This document shows positions 1 to 9,970 of a stretch of 64,000 bases of DNA, one piece after another. The position numbers and the translations under genes were made by a program. Location: NCBI GenBank assembly GCA_951217055.1, contig OX578282.1:15439877-15503876 (forward strand). Reading direction: 5' to 3'. Under the pieces are notes generated by a model that was not told the origin of the DNA, searched no databases, and saw only the letters and a list, made by a program, of their open reading frames with translations. How positions within the stretch are numbered: the first letter of the stretch is position 1; each line of letters opens with the position of its first letter. Source of the DNA: Gerris lacustris. Taxonomy: Eukaryota > Arthropoda > Insecta > Hemiptera > Gerridae.

Positions 1-194
1 TTTTAGGTCACGTATGTAATAGAGATGGAGTATTTTCCATGAATGATATTGTTATTATGATACAAATCGGTATAAAATTACATGTACCAAAGTTTTTAAA
101 ATTAAATAAGTGATGCAGCCCTAAAGTACAAATTGAGGCCTTTCAAATGATGTAAAACAATAACAAACTGAAAAAAGTGGTCACTTTTAATTAT

Positions 195-355
195 TGCCGG
201 GACAAAAAAAATGTTCTGTAATGCCTGAAACGAATTTCTGTCTTGGAATTTTGGAAATCGGAGACATCAAACCATAAGAAATGTTTGTTTTTCGAAATGA
301 TCACATAGCTTTACGTTACTTTCACCGATACCTTCGGTAAGCTTGGACGCTAAAT
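195..355 (-). repeat. Family G dispersed repeat, partial copy
   Basis: This fragment carries the family G words for 'tgaaacg.atttctgtcttggaatttt', followed by the block ending near 'ccttcggtaagctt'. The same order occurs in at least seven other places in the window. It is divergent and truncated and has no coding potential. Confidence 0.6.
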
Positions 356-1710
356 AGTTTGCGAATCTAATTACGTGAGGATAATTTTAACTAAATATGA
401 ATCAATATACCAATAACTACGAAAAATTATGTCACAAAAATTAAAAATTGATTTTTTTAAAGAAACTTGTTATGAATAACATAAAATTACTTATTATTTA
501 TTATTTCCATTATCTTATTAATGATAACAAGACTAATACTGTTGTTATTTTTAATTGCTTTAAAAGAACATTTTTATCTTTTACTTTAAGTTTACAGAAG
601 ATTATATAAGGCTTAATGTTTTCACTATTTCTGTCTCGCGAAGCTATCAGTATTCTCTAAGGTAGAAATTATTTGAAAATCTAATTATCTGACTATCTCA
701 CGGAGTTCATCACCTCTACAAGTTTCTTGAACATAGATAGATGGATAAATATAGATAGATTACTAAAAGTCAAGACTGAAAGCAACTCAATAATTTAACA
801 AACTATGTATATACTTTGATGAAGTTCAACTTCGTCTTTCTCGAAAATAACTTAAAAATATGGTATAATCGTTCTAATTAAATACTTTTTTAAGTTATAT
901 ATTTTCTTGAGAATGAATAATAGTGTCTGTATAAATAAAGTTTTCTTATTATAAATACAACTTTTTAAAAAAAAAAAAAAATTATTATAATTTATAACAC
1001 CCAGTTGTTTTGGAATTAATGGCTTTATAGTTTTTATTTAATTTATTTTATTTATAAGCTTTTAGAATTAATTAAAACTAATTTAATATAATTTGATTTG
1101 ACTTTCTGAGATATTTCAACACATAATTAATAATTATTTCACTGTAATAATAAATGGATGTATTTTTCTCTTAGAGTTTTCAGTAAAAATAAATATTAAT
1201 GAGAGGAGAAATAATTATACCAATGCTCTTTTGAGGAAACTTTTGGAGCTATTTATGATATGACCATGAAAGATAAATGGAAAGACAATCATCACAAGAA
1301 TGATGGAAGAGATAGAGATGATTTTTTAATAAAGCTTTCAAATTTTTATTACACTCATACTTTTTTTTGCAGCTAAAGGGTAATTTATATACTATTGCAC
1401 AACTGTTAATTTATGGAAATATATTATGATGATTAGGGTATGATAATGAGAGATATACGAGTACAATGAAAATAATATCATCGTGAAAATGATGGTAGAG
1501 GAGGAAACGTTTTTAGGTAATGGTTTTATTAAGGTGAGTTTTGACTGAAATTTTGTGGTACCATTTCATACATATGATTGGAGAGGTTAATAGAAAGTAA
1601 CACAACAATATTGTCACCAAAAAGTTATATTAATAATTAACGAACATGTTTTGAAATATTATATCATTTTTAGTGTTAAGAGTTAACATAGTAAGAGTAC
1701 ATTCTCTATA
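356..1710. other. AT-rich intergenic stretch, nothing recognised
   Basis: There is no frame of useful length, no element ends and only simple A/T tracts (for example the poly-A near 968-980). I see no gene here. Confidence 0.6.
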
Positions 1711-1930
1711 CTATAATAAACACATTATACTTTTTAACTCTGACAGCTTAGGGAAATCGAGAAACAAAATGGGAGGAGAGTGTATGAGAGCTTGAGATTT
1801 TGGCGGGTAATAGGTCATTGCCCGACCTATTACCCGCCAAAATCTCAAGCTCTCATTCACTCTCCTCCAATTTTTTTTTCTCGATTTTCCCAAGCTGTCA
1901 GAGTTAAAAAGTATAATGTGTTTACTATAG
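1711..1930. repeat. 220-bp near-perfect palindrome (fold-back element)
   Basis: The two arms (about 1711-1816 and 1824-1930) are reverse complements with only a few mismatches and a loop of about 7 bases (1817-1823). The tips read ctata and tatag. The short frames on both strands here are only the two readings of the same palindrome. Its shape fits a small non-autonomous DNA element or a hairpin left by inverted duplication; no target duplication is clear. Confidence 0.85.
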
Positions 1931-2244
1931 CTACATATTTTCCAAGCTTTTATGACAAACTAACAGAACATAGAGGGGATAGACTAGGACTATAGAAGTA
2001 CTAACGAAGGAACCAAAGGTAAGGGATATGAAGTGAAGATCCAAGGCGCAACCCGCCCGGTGTAGGGTTAGGTCAGGTCTAACATTATTTTTCTCAATTT
2101 TACTATAACTTAATTATACCTTAAAACTAATAACATACGTTATTTCACAAAATAATTGTTTATATGTTTTAAAAGAGTATAGTTATTAAGGTTAGATCTT
2201 TCATTAAAACATACTATAGTAGCCCTTTACAGCCCTAGTCTACC
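1931..2244. other. Intergenic stretch, nothing recognised
   Basis: It is AT-rich apart from a slightly GC-richer patch near 2040-2085. No frame or element end was recognised. Confidence 0.5.
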
Positions 2245-2252
2245 CCTACATT
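2245..2252. repeat. Target site duplication, left copy (hAT-like shell)
   Basis: The sequence cctacatt is repeated exactly at 9156-9163, directly outside the opposite inverted repeat. Confidence 0.8.
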
Positions 2253-2379
2253 CATGGGCGTAGCCAGGGTTGCCTTTAGGGGGGGGCTAATTTTTTTGGA
2301 TATATATATATATATAGGTGCCTAAACTACAACCTACCCTCTACCCCCCCCCCCCCCCCCCCTATAGAAGGGGGGTCCG

Positions 2380-3106
2380 GGGGTCCTCCCCCGGGAAAAA
2401 TTTGAAAAATAAACGTTCAGAAACAGCATTTTTACTACGTTTTTATTTCGATTTCTAACTAACTTCCCGAATAGCTAGACATTTGAAACTTTTAGCATAG
2501 CTCAGAACACGATGACAATGCATTATATACTTGTCCAATACTTTTAGCCATCTTTCAGCAGAATTTTATTGGTTTTCAGCAAATTTTGCTGTACCAAAAG
2601 TCGGAAAAAATCCGCAAGTTATTTTATTTGTTTTGCCATGTCCCATATTTACGTAATCTTCATTTTGACGGGTCTCAAATTTGTGATAGATAAACATTGA
2701 ATGACTGCAAAACAGGAAATATCGATTATATTATTTATATTATTTCAAATATATCGATGGCACGCTTTAGATTTGGTGTTGGGAAGACCGTTGTACAAAG
2801 ATTTGTCCTATTATAGGTTTAAGATCAGCTATCTAGATGGTTGTCATTTATGTGAAGAAAATAAATTTAGAACTATTTTTTTTTTCACTAACATTATATA
2901 TAATATAACAATAACGATTATATTACATATTAACATTACATACGATTCAATAGAAAATTTAAAAACGTAGTTTATAAAAAGTTCTTTTTATCTTGAAATT
3001 TTAACAGTTTTAGACATAAACCCACACTCTTAGTGCCGATTATTTTTTTTATTTATCAGAGAGAAAGAGGTCCCGGAACGCCGTTCCGCCTCAAATCGAG
3101 CCCTGT
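2380..3106 (-). mobile_element. Family C element interrupted by family H
   Basis: The outer parts (about 2380-2428 and 3008-3106) match in inverse orientation a continuous stretch at 60343-60875. The tip reads cgagccctg at 3098-3106, the inverse of cagggctcg. The block at about 2429-3000 is absent from the copy at 60343-60875, so it is a later insertion of family H. The cagggctcg tip is of hAT style, but the second tip could not be found. Confidence 0.65.
2429..3000 (+). repeat. Family H dispersed repeat, copy 1
   Basis: It begins tactacgtttttattt and shares long segments with 28398-29112 and 17447-17660 (for example around 'aacttcccga.tagct.' and 'catctttcagcagaattt'). The 89-codon frame at 2701-2970 lies in this repeat. 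Its equivalent in the 28-kb copy is broken, so I do not treat it as a gene. The class of the element is unknown. Confidence 0.65.
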
Positions 3107-3754
3107 ATATATACTCATATACACACACATATATATATGTGTGTGTGTGTGTGGTGTGGTGTATGTAAAACCAAAAAAGTGTTTTCCTTAAAAATGCCAA
3201 GAGTCTGACAGTACCATTATTAATATTTTCAAAAGGATTTATTTTAATTAAAAAAAAAAAAAACTCAATAGAACTATTAATTATAGGGAAAAAAATTGTT
3301 TATTTGAAATAGATTTTTTTAAGGAAAACGTGCTGTTTAAATTTATAAATCTACTCTTAACGTAAAATAGTTCACATTAAGATTGGACAGAGAGTATTTG
3401 AAGCGATATTAGCGCTTCCAATGAGATATTGTCTCAACTACTACATCTCTAATTTTAAATTTCAAATAAATAGTAATTAATCGTTTTTTAAGAATCAAAT
3501 ATGCAGAACCATACTCATACTGAGTTTTATGCAAAACCATAACCAAATAAAAATAGTAGGGTATCTAACAGTCCAGTCAATAATACAAAAAATAGTCTTC
3601 CTTGCGAAAGGTCGGGTATCTGCAATTTTTAAAATCTTATTCTACAATTGAACCCGTTTCCAAATTAATTAATATTAATTATTCGATAATTAAAAACTAT
3701 TCTAATGACTGCTACGAACTATTTTAATTAATATATAAAAGTAAAGCTGTAGAT
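3107..3754. other. Microsatellite and AT-rich spacer inside the shell
   Basis: A (TA)n/(CA)n/(TG)n microsatellite covers about 3107-3162. The rest is A/T-rich with no recognised coding potential, up to the LINE target duplication at 3755-3767. Confidence 0.6.
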
Positions 3755-3768
3755 TAAAATAAGAACCT

Positions 3769-3951
3769 ACCTATTCTATTGTTAAGCACGACTTTGGGAA
3801 GACAATTAAAAGCTTATTAGAAGAGGTGACTCATAAAATCGGTCAGGGTGCCATAGAAGAGATTGGACAACCAATAGATTCTCGATCGGAGAAAATACCG
3901 ACTAAGAAAAAACCTACTAACCAGGTAAACAATATGGATAAATCAATGTGA
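3769..3951 (+). pseudogene. LINE ORF1, C-terminal remnant
   Basis: The frame is open from the 5' edge of the insertion to a TGA at 3949-3951. It gives about 60 residues, charged and rich in K, E and I, with no recognisable domain. It is followed in the same frame by the endonuclease region. The start is missing because the element is 5'-truncated, as LINE copies usually are. By position it should be the tail of ORF1, the RNA-binding protein; this is inference. Confidence 0.55.
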
Positions 3952-4800
3952 CTAAATGGTACGTCAATAACTAAAAGTAGCAGCTACAGGGGCAAGGTAA
4001 ACTATAAACATAACAGTACACCAAACATAAAGCCTCACAGAGCTAAACAGGCAAGCATAAAATTACTTGCGTACAATGTAGCAGGATTAAAAAATAAATG
4101 TCTAAATAAGAGATTTAAATCATTCCTAAATGAGCATAAAATAATTTTTTTGTGTGAAACTTTTATCCTAAAAGAAAATATAAATAAATATGAAGAATTC
4201 TTAGAAGGATTTAAAACTTTTTGGATTTCTGCTTCTAGACCTACTGGAAGAGGAAGACCTAGTGGAGGGGAAGTCATAGCTGTATCAAATACATTAAGCA
4301 ACTGTGAACCTAAATTTATAAATCACGGAAGATTCACCACAATATTAATAACTCTAAACAACATTCAAATTTGTATACTACCACTATATTTAAATTTTGG
4401 TAAATGGGAGAGAGATTTTGAAGAATTAAAGGTTTTTTTAGAAACATGTGAGCAGCAAAACCTGATTTTATGTGGAGATACTAATTCTAGAGTGGGTAAG
4501 CTCCAAACACTTTCGGAGGAAATATCGAGTGAGTTCGGCTTTGAGAGTGAACGATTGTCGAAAGACAGGGAAACGGACAGCCGTGGAATTAAATTACTCC
4601 AGCTTTGCGACGATTATGGACTTGTATTATTAAACGGAAGAACGCCTGGCGATGCAGGTGGCGAAGTAACGTTTCTTAACCATAACGGGTCCTCAGTAAT
4701 AGATCACTGCTTCGTTTCAATAAATATGCTATCTTGGGTGAAGGACTTTGTAGTTTCCGATGAATTTAGCTTTGGTTCCGACCACTTCCCTATTTGTTAA
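3952..4800 (+). pseudogene. LINE ORF2 part 1: apurinic-type endonuclease
   Basis: This frame encodes the endonuclease that nicks target DNA for target-primed reverse transcription. The reading is open from 3952 with no ATG before the domain; translation reaches the fold at about 4054. Visible motifs in order are LLAYNVAG (metal-binding N), FLCETF (catalytic E), ILCGDTNSR, VIDHCF and the final SDHFPI. All are standard for the exonuclease-endonuclease-phosphatase family. A TAA at 4798-4800 comes straight after the last motif. The reverse transcriptase follows in the same frame without any other break, so the two were one protein in the ancestor. I call it a pseudogene because of the stop, although the domain itself looks undamaged. 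Confidence 0.8.
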
Positions 4801-4803
4801 GAG

Positions 4804-7290
4804 TTGATTGACAATTCAAAAGTTGTAGCAAATAGTTCTGTCCAAACTCTATTGCCCAAGTTGAAATGGGTTAGCACTGAAAAGGAGAATTATAAAGAAA
4901 AAATGGATTCTCAAATTAGCCAAATAGGAGACATAGGGATAAATAGCGTTGATGAAGAAGATTCCAGTCTTAAGAGTATAATCTATACAGCATGCAATCA
5001 GGCACAGGTAAACAATACAAAGTTCGCGACGGATTTCACACAGCCTTGGTTTACTTTCAGGTGTAAAAAAGCAAGAGACAAAGTTTTTACTATTTTGAAA
5101 TTTGTGAGATCAAAAATGTCGGTTTATCTAAAGAATCAATTAATACAAGCCAAAAACAACTATGCTATTTGTTGCAAGGAAGCTAGAAAAACTTATTATA
5201 ATGAACTGGCGACAAGACTCCAGAATGCAAAAACTATGCATGATTTTTGGTTGATAAGTAAACCACTTCGTTCAAAGCCAATAAAAATTGGACCGAATAT
5301 CCAAGCAGATATGTGGGTTAACCATTTTCGAACACTTTTAAATCCTCCTATCTCAGCCAAAGAAATCCAATATGCCGAACCACATATAATAGATCCAACA
5401 TTAGACAAATATATAAATGTAGATGAAATAAAGTGCTGCTTAAGCAGTATGAGTAACGATAAAGCCCCAGGGTACGACCGAATTCCCAATGAATTTTATA
5501 AGTATGCCTCTGAGAGCTTTATCATTAAAATGCAACATTTTTTTAACAAAATTTACGAAAAAAGAGAATTTCCCGAGTCATTTAGAAAAGTAATAATATT
5601 TCCTCTGCATAAGAAAGGAGATATTAATATTGCTTCAAATTACAGAGGAATTTCATTTATGAACTCCATAGCAAAAGTTTTTACGGGTATCATGTTAAAA
5701 AGGTTAGCTGACTGGGTCGAAACAAAAAATATCTTGTCGGAATACCAAGCAGGATTCCGAAAAAACTATTCTACTTACGACAACATTTTTACACTTATGT
5801 CCATCGTAGAAATTAAAGTTAAAAGGGAAAGGCAGAGAGTGTATGCGTTCTACGTGGATTTGAGAGCAGCTTTCGACTCCATTTCTAGATCGGCCCTTTT
5901 CTTTAAGCTACTAAACACAGGACTATCGACAAAATTTGTAAACATGCTTAGATCTCGTTATAAGAATACAACAGCTGGGATATGGTATTCAGGAGGCGTA
6001 ACAGAAGATTTTTCTACAGAAACGGGCCTTAAACAAGGATGCGTATTAAGTCCGTTACTTTTTTCCTTGTTCCTAAATGACCTTTTCGAGTTCTTGGACG
6101 ATGGTCTCAAAGTTGGAGGTATAGATGTACGCTTGTTAGCATTTGCTGACGATATTGTCATCCTTAGTGACAGCAAGTTAACTTTGCAAAAGATGATAAA
6201 TAAATTTAAAGATTATTGCGATATGTGGAATTTGGTTGTCAATCTTGATAAGTCTCAAGTTATGATTTTTAGAAATGGAGGAAGACTTAGGAAGTATGAG
6301 AAATTTTATTTTGGACAGGATAAAATAAATATAGTGAACTCTTACAGGTATCTGGGAATCACCCTAACTTCGCAACTGTCGCTAACTAAACACTTCGAAC
6401 ATAAAAGTTCAACAGCAAAATTAAGTATAAACGCTTCGTGGAAGAGTATTTTTACCAGTAAACATGTATCCATTAGCAAAAAGATAGAGGTTTTCAAAGC
6501 TGCAATTCGTTCAACTTTAGGATACGGGGCGCAAGTCTGGGGATACCGCCAGTACGATGCAGTAGAACTAGTCATGAGACAGTTTCTTAAAAGAATGTTA
6601 CGCTTGCCTCAGCAATGTCCTAATTACATCCTATATATCGAGACCGGTCAACTACCCATTTATCTATACACGTTTAAACTAAATTTTAAATATATTATCA
6701 GATGCCTCGAACTTCCAGAACATCGCCTTCCTAATGTTATGGCTCGGATTATAATTCAGAAACAATTAGCATGGTTTACAGAATGGAAGCAACTCATGAA
6801 TGAGTACAAAGTTGATAACGACTGGAGTACTGTAGACCCGTTTTTGTGGAGTCAAAACCTGAGTAAATTGCTGCATCTCATGAAGGACAAATGGATGGAA
6901 AACTGTATATCTGCAGCCCGCAGCTCCTCCAGGCAAATATATAGCAATCTGAATTTCGACGCAACAAGTAGGTCTTATTTTCAGGACGAAAATAGCTTAA
7001 TTTTCATTAGCACCATATTAAAGGCCAGAACTGAATTATTGGACCTAAATGATAAACCCTGGAAGCCGGAAAACGAGAAAAATTGCGAGTTATGTCAGAC
7101 GGGAAACACGGAAAATATACTACATTTTTTGGGCTCCTGTCCCGTATTACGGCCTCTAAGAATAAAATATTTTGAGTCGGACCCGTTATTGACCCAAGAT
7201 ATATATATGCAGCTAAATGGAAAAAATTTTAATCAGTTATTCAGTTATCTTCAAGAGGCATGTAGGTTTAGGAAGTCATTATTAGGATAG
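4804..7290 (+). CDS. LINE ORF2 part 2: reverse transcriptase
   Basis: This is an 828-codon open stretch in the same frame as the endonuclease and separated from it by one stop. The reverse transcriptase copies LINE RNA into DNA at the nicked target. Motifs include LHKKGD, NYRGIS, the GFRKNYST block (the usual GFR), the YVDLRAAFD block with one catalytic aspartate, GLKQGCVLSPLLF and the catalytic AFADDIVIL at about residues 446-454. Near the C-terminus a CX2C...HX4C zinc-binding motif (around CELCQTG and HFLGSC) is preserved. The first codon here is TTG and the first in-frame ATG is near 4903, so it is unlikely to be translated from its own start. It is either dead or made by read-through of the TAA. 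Decay elsewhere is minimal. Confidence 0.85.
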   Translation: MIDNSKVVANSSVQTLLPKLKWVSTEKENYKEKMDSQISQIGDIGINSVDEEDSSLKSIIYTACNQAQVNNTKFATDFTQPWFTFRCKKARDKVFTILKFVRSKMSVYLKNQLIQAKNNYAICCKEARKTYYNELATRLQNAKTMHDFWLISKPLRSKPIKIGPNIQADMWVNHFRTLLNPPISAKEIQYAEPHIIDPTLDKYINVDEIKCCLSSMSNDKAPGYDRIPNEFYKYASESFIIKMQHFFNKIYEKREFPESFRKVIIFPLHKKGDINIASNYRGISFMNSIAKVFTGIMLKRLADWVETKNILSEYQAGFRKNYSTYDNIFTLMSIVEIKVKRERQRVYAFYVDLRAAFDSISRSALFFKLLNTGLSTKFVNMLRSRYKNTTAGIWYSGGVTEDFSTETGLKQGCVLSPLLFSLFLNDLFEFLDDGLKVGGIDVRLLAFADDIVILSDSKLTLQKMINKFKDYCDMWNLVVNLDKSQVMIFRNGGRLRKYEKFYFGQDKINIVNSYRYLGITLTSQLSLTKHFEHKSSTAKLSINASWKSIFTSKHVSISKKIEVFKAAIRSTLGYGAQVWGYRQYDAVELVMRQFLKRMLRLPQQCPNYILYIETGQLPIYLYTFKLNFKYIIRCLELPEHRLPNVMARIIIQKQLAWFTEWKQLMNEYKVDNDWSTVDPFLWSQNLSKLLHLMKDKWMENCISAARSSSRQIYSNLNFDATSRSYFQDENSLIFISTILKARTELLDLNDKPWKPENEKNCELCQTGNTENILHFLGSCPVLRPLRIKYFESDPLLTQDIYMQLNGKNFNQLFSYLQEACRFRKSLLG

Positions 7291-7371
7291 TTTTTAGTTG
7301 TATTGTTTGTATAGACCAAATTTGTATTTATTTAATTTGCACAAGTGTAAGTAGAATGTTATCTCTATCAG

Positions 7372-7380
7372 TTTTGCATG

Positions 7381-7421
<41 letters not shown>

Positions 7422-7680
7422 TTTGTATATTTATTTATTTGTTAAATATTATAAGATTAATTTATTGCTTTAAAATTAATTAATTAAAATTAAGATTAAT
7501 TATTTTGCATGAAAAAAAGGAAAAATGATTTTATATTTATTTATCTGTTAAATAGTATTAGATTAATTTATTGCATTAAAATTAATTAATTAAAATTATT
7601 TTGCATGAAAAAAGGAAAAAATTGTTTGCATGTTTATTTATTTGTTAAATTTTACTAGATTAATTTATTGCGTTAGTGTT
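7372..7680 (+). repeat. Three imperfect repeats in the LINE 3' untranslated region
   Basis: The word ttttgcatgaaaaa starts units at 7372, 7503 and 7599. Each is followed by an A/T block with 'ttatttgttaaat' and 'gattaatttattg'. Without the 38-base A run in the first unit, the period is about 95 bp. The A run (about 7381-7418) lies inside the element, not at its end. Confidence 0.75.
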
Positions 7681-7973
7681 AGTAACAGTCAATTTATTCA
7701 ATCTACAAATAGGGAAATTAATGTTTTATTGTTCTTGTCTTTTTTTTTTTTTTATGGATGATTTAATTGTTTTAATTTTGCTTTTAGTAACTATCTATTA
7801 GATGTTGTTTATTTATATAGCTGAAAATTAACCAATTGATTATAACATATAGCCACTACTCAAGCAGACGACCGTAAGGTCATTGCTATCATGCTGTGCA
7901 TGTATTGTTTTGATCAAGATTTGTACTTATTTCATTATGCATTATAAAATAAAAATAAAATAAAATAAGAACC

Positions 7974-8274
7974 CTTACAACAAGAAAATATTTCATTAAA
8001 GACTTGATCTTAAAATTTTATATTGTAACCTTTCATTCAATAAACAATGGATAATAATAGTCGGGAAGAAATTCGTCCCACTAAAAAGTTCTGACCATGC
8101 ACAGTCGTAATTTTATGTAGATTTTTTTTCCAAGTTCTATAGACTATAGACTATATAGACGACATATTTTTACCCAGGAGATATATGTAACTTAGTGCTC
8201 CATCCCTATTTTAGATCCTTAACCTAAACTGATTAAGGACTACTTACTTCAATTCTTCTTCTTCATCTTCTTTT
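7974..8274. other. Spacer between LINE and hAT-type repeats
   Basis: No gene or repeat was recognised apart from short A/T tracts and a ctt-rich patch near 8256-8275. Confidence 0.5.
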
Positions 8275-8815
8275 TTAACGCAAAAAAAAAAAATATATAT
8301 ATATATATATATATGTCGGGCAAAACTAGGTTTATAATTACTTATTTATTTATTTTTTTGACTTGCTTGCACAAAAAAAAAAAAAAGTAATATTTACTTA
8401 TTTGCATACTTAAATTTTAGGACTATGGCTTTGGGGTCTTTTTAAACGCCAAAAAAAAATATGTCGGGCAAAACTAGGTATATAATTACTTATTATATTT
8501 ATTTATTTTTTTGACTATCACAACACTATTACTTGAACATGTGCTGCATAATTGCATACTTAAATTTCAGGTCTTTGGCTTTGGAGGGGGGGGGGACGTG
8601 TTTTTAACGCCAAATAACAAAACAATGTCGGGCATAACTAGTTATATAATTATTTATTATATTTATTTTTTTTTTTTTTTACTATCACAACGCTATTACT
8701 TTAAAATCTGCTGTGAAACTGCAATTGCTTAAATTTCAGGTCTTTAGCTTTGGGGGAGGCCCCGGGCCCCCTGTGCCCCCCCCCCCCCCCCCCCTCTGGG
8801 TACGCCACTGGCTGA
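8275..8815 (+). repeat. Right end of a second hAT-type element with tandem subterminal repeats
   Basis: The word gtcgggcaaaactagg and its variants occur near 8315, 8463 and 8626. Each is followed by similar A/T blocks and 'acttaaattt.aggtctttggcttt', giving a tandem array with a 150-165 bp period. The array ends in a long C run and the tip gggtacgccactg (about 8805-8817). This is the inverse of cagtggcgtaccc, a typical hAT tip. The matching left tip was not found, so the copy is truncated. Confidence 0.6.
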
Positions 8816-9163
8816 GAGAAGGAAAACATAATTATTGTCCAGCTTCTTTTCTTATCATAGGCATCTTTTTTATTAAAGCAATGCTAACCAAACCAGTGCA
8901 GCCACGCCACAGCTGTAGTAACTTGACAACTAAAACGAGATTTACATTTTTTTACCTGAAGACCCCCTCTAGCCATAAAATAAATTTGTATAATAATAAT
9001 ATATATATATATTATTATTATTATACAGCATTATTTTTACTTTTTATTTTTTATTTTAACCTGTATATGTATAATAATCGTATTTTTTTTTGAGAGTTGA
9101 GCCGGCCTAGGGGGGGGCCATGGCCCCCCCCTGCCCCCCCCTGGCTACGCCCATGCCTACATT

Positions 9164-9682
9164 GTAGTGTTAGTTTAAGTCATAAAAAGCTTAAACTAAC
9201 AAACGTGTTCTAGTGCTATGTCAACGCGAGTTTAACGGCGTGCTGTTATCGAATTTTTAACAGCTTAAAAAGTCTACTGAGATTTATCAATATGTAGCTA
9301 GTAGAGACTTTACTCAATATACTAAAACTTAACACTGAGGTGATATAACATGGCGAAACGTGTATGTTAATTAATAATATCAAATTGTAGTGACAAAATT
9401 GTTGCGTTACTTCCTATTAATCTCTCGTCAATATGTAAGGTAGATTTCAAATGTTTATTACACAAATCCTTGTATGCTCCTAAAGGATATAATATACATA
9501 TTATGCAGGTTACAATTCAGAAAAATCTAGTTACCGAAGTACTTTTGCACATTTCCAAGAGCAGTTATATGAGATATTATAAGAATTTTACTTGAAGTTA
9601 TCGTTACATGTGTAAAACTTTGCAGAAAGTGAGACTTAGTAAACCTAGTGAAGGTTTACTTACAAATAATTTACTGTATTAA
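9164..9682. other. Intergenic stretch, nothing recognised
   Basis: It is AT-rich without long frames. A short self-complementary patch (gtttaag/cttaaac) lies near 9173-9200. Confidence 0.5.
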
Positions 9683-9967
9683 AGCCTTGTCCACAGTAGT
9701 AGACATGTTGCTCGATTTTGGTCTCAGAGACAATGTCTAGCGATTTGTCTATTGACATCGGCTAGACAAACGGCGTCTGCGGTCTCGTTGCTAGACCAAA
9801 AATCGCATGTCTATGATTTTCCATTCTACTCGAAAATGGTAGACACGGTGCAACGGTAGTCATGTTGCGCAACGTGTCTACAAGTGTGGATGCACCTAGA
9901 CAATAGACGGTCTCAGAAGACGTCTATAGACACGTTGTGCAACATGTCTACTGATGTGGACTAGGCT
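9683..9967. mobile_element. 285-bp MITE with TAA target duplication
   Basis: The tips agcct.gtccac.tcagtag style (about 29 bp) are inverted repeats with two or three mismatches. TAA flanks both ends (9680-9682 and 9968-9970). Internally the word agaca.gttg.. and its complement recur many times, so the element can fold. A 3-bp TAA/TTA duplication is typical of PIF/Harbinger-type elements; there is no coding capacity. Confidence 0.75.
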
Positions 9968-9970
9968 TAA

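Larger units (their letters stand above)
3768..7960 (+). mobile_element. Nearly complete non-LTR retrotransposon (LINE)
   Basis: The 13-bp sequence taaaataagaacc flanks it at 3755-3767 and 7961-7973, a target duplication of LINE type. The right edge overlaps the A/T-rich tail, so it may be off by a few bases. The element reads: end of ORF1 (5'-truncated), ORF2 with an apurinic-type endonuclease then reverse transcriptase and a C-terminal zinc-binding motif, and a 3' untranslated region of about 670 bp with three imperfect repeats. It ends in an (aaata)n-like tail. That kind of tail and the CX2C...HX4C motif point to the broad CR1/Jockey-like group of LINEs; the exact clade needs a tree. Confidence 0.85.
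2253..9155. mobile_element. hAT-like transposon shell with nested insertions
   Basis: The left tip catgggcgtagccaggg (2253-2269) is the exact reverse complement of the right tip (9139-9155), giving 17-bp terminal inverted repeats. The 8-bp sequence cctacatt lies directly outside both ends (2245-2252 and 9156-9163). An 8-bp target duplication is typical of the hAT superfamily. No transposase frame is left inside, and the interior is filled by other elements: a family C/H composite, a complete LINE and a second hAT-type end. The length of 6.9 kb is therefore mostly later insertions. The superfamily call rests on duplication length and general tip style, not on protein evidence. Confidence 0.8.

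Noticed and set aside
8713..9093. 126-codon frame with a proline run
   Set aside because: The prolines come from a C run in a hAT-type end; the remainder is AT-rich non-coding translation.
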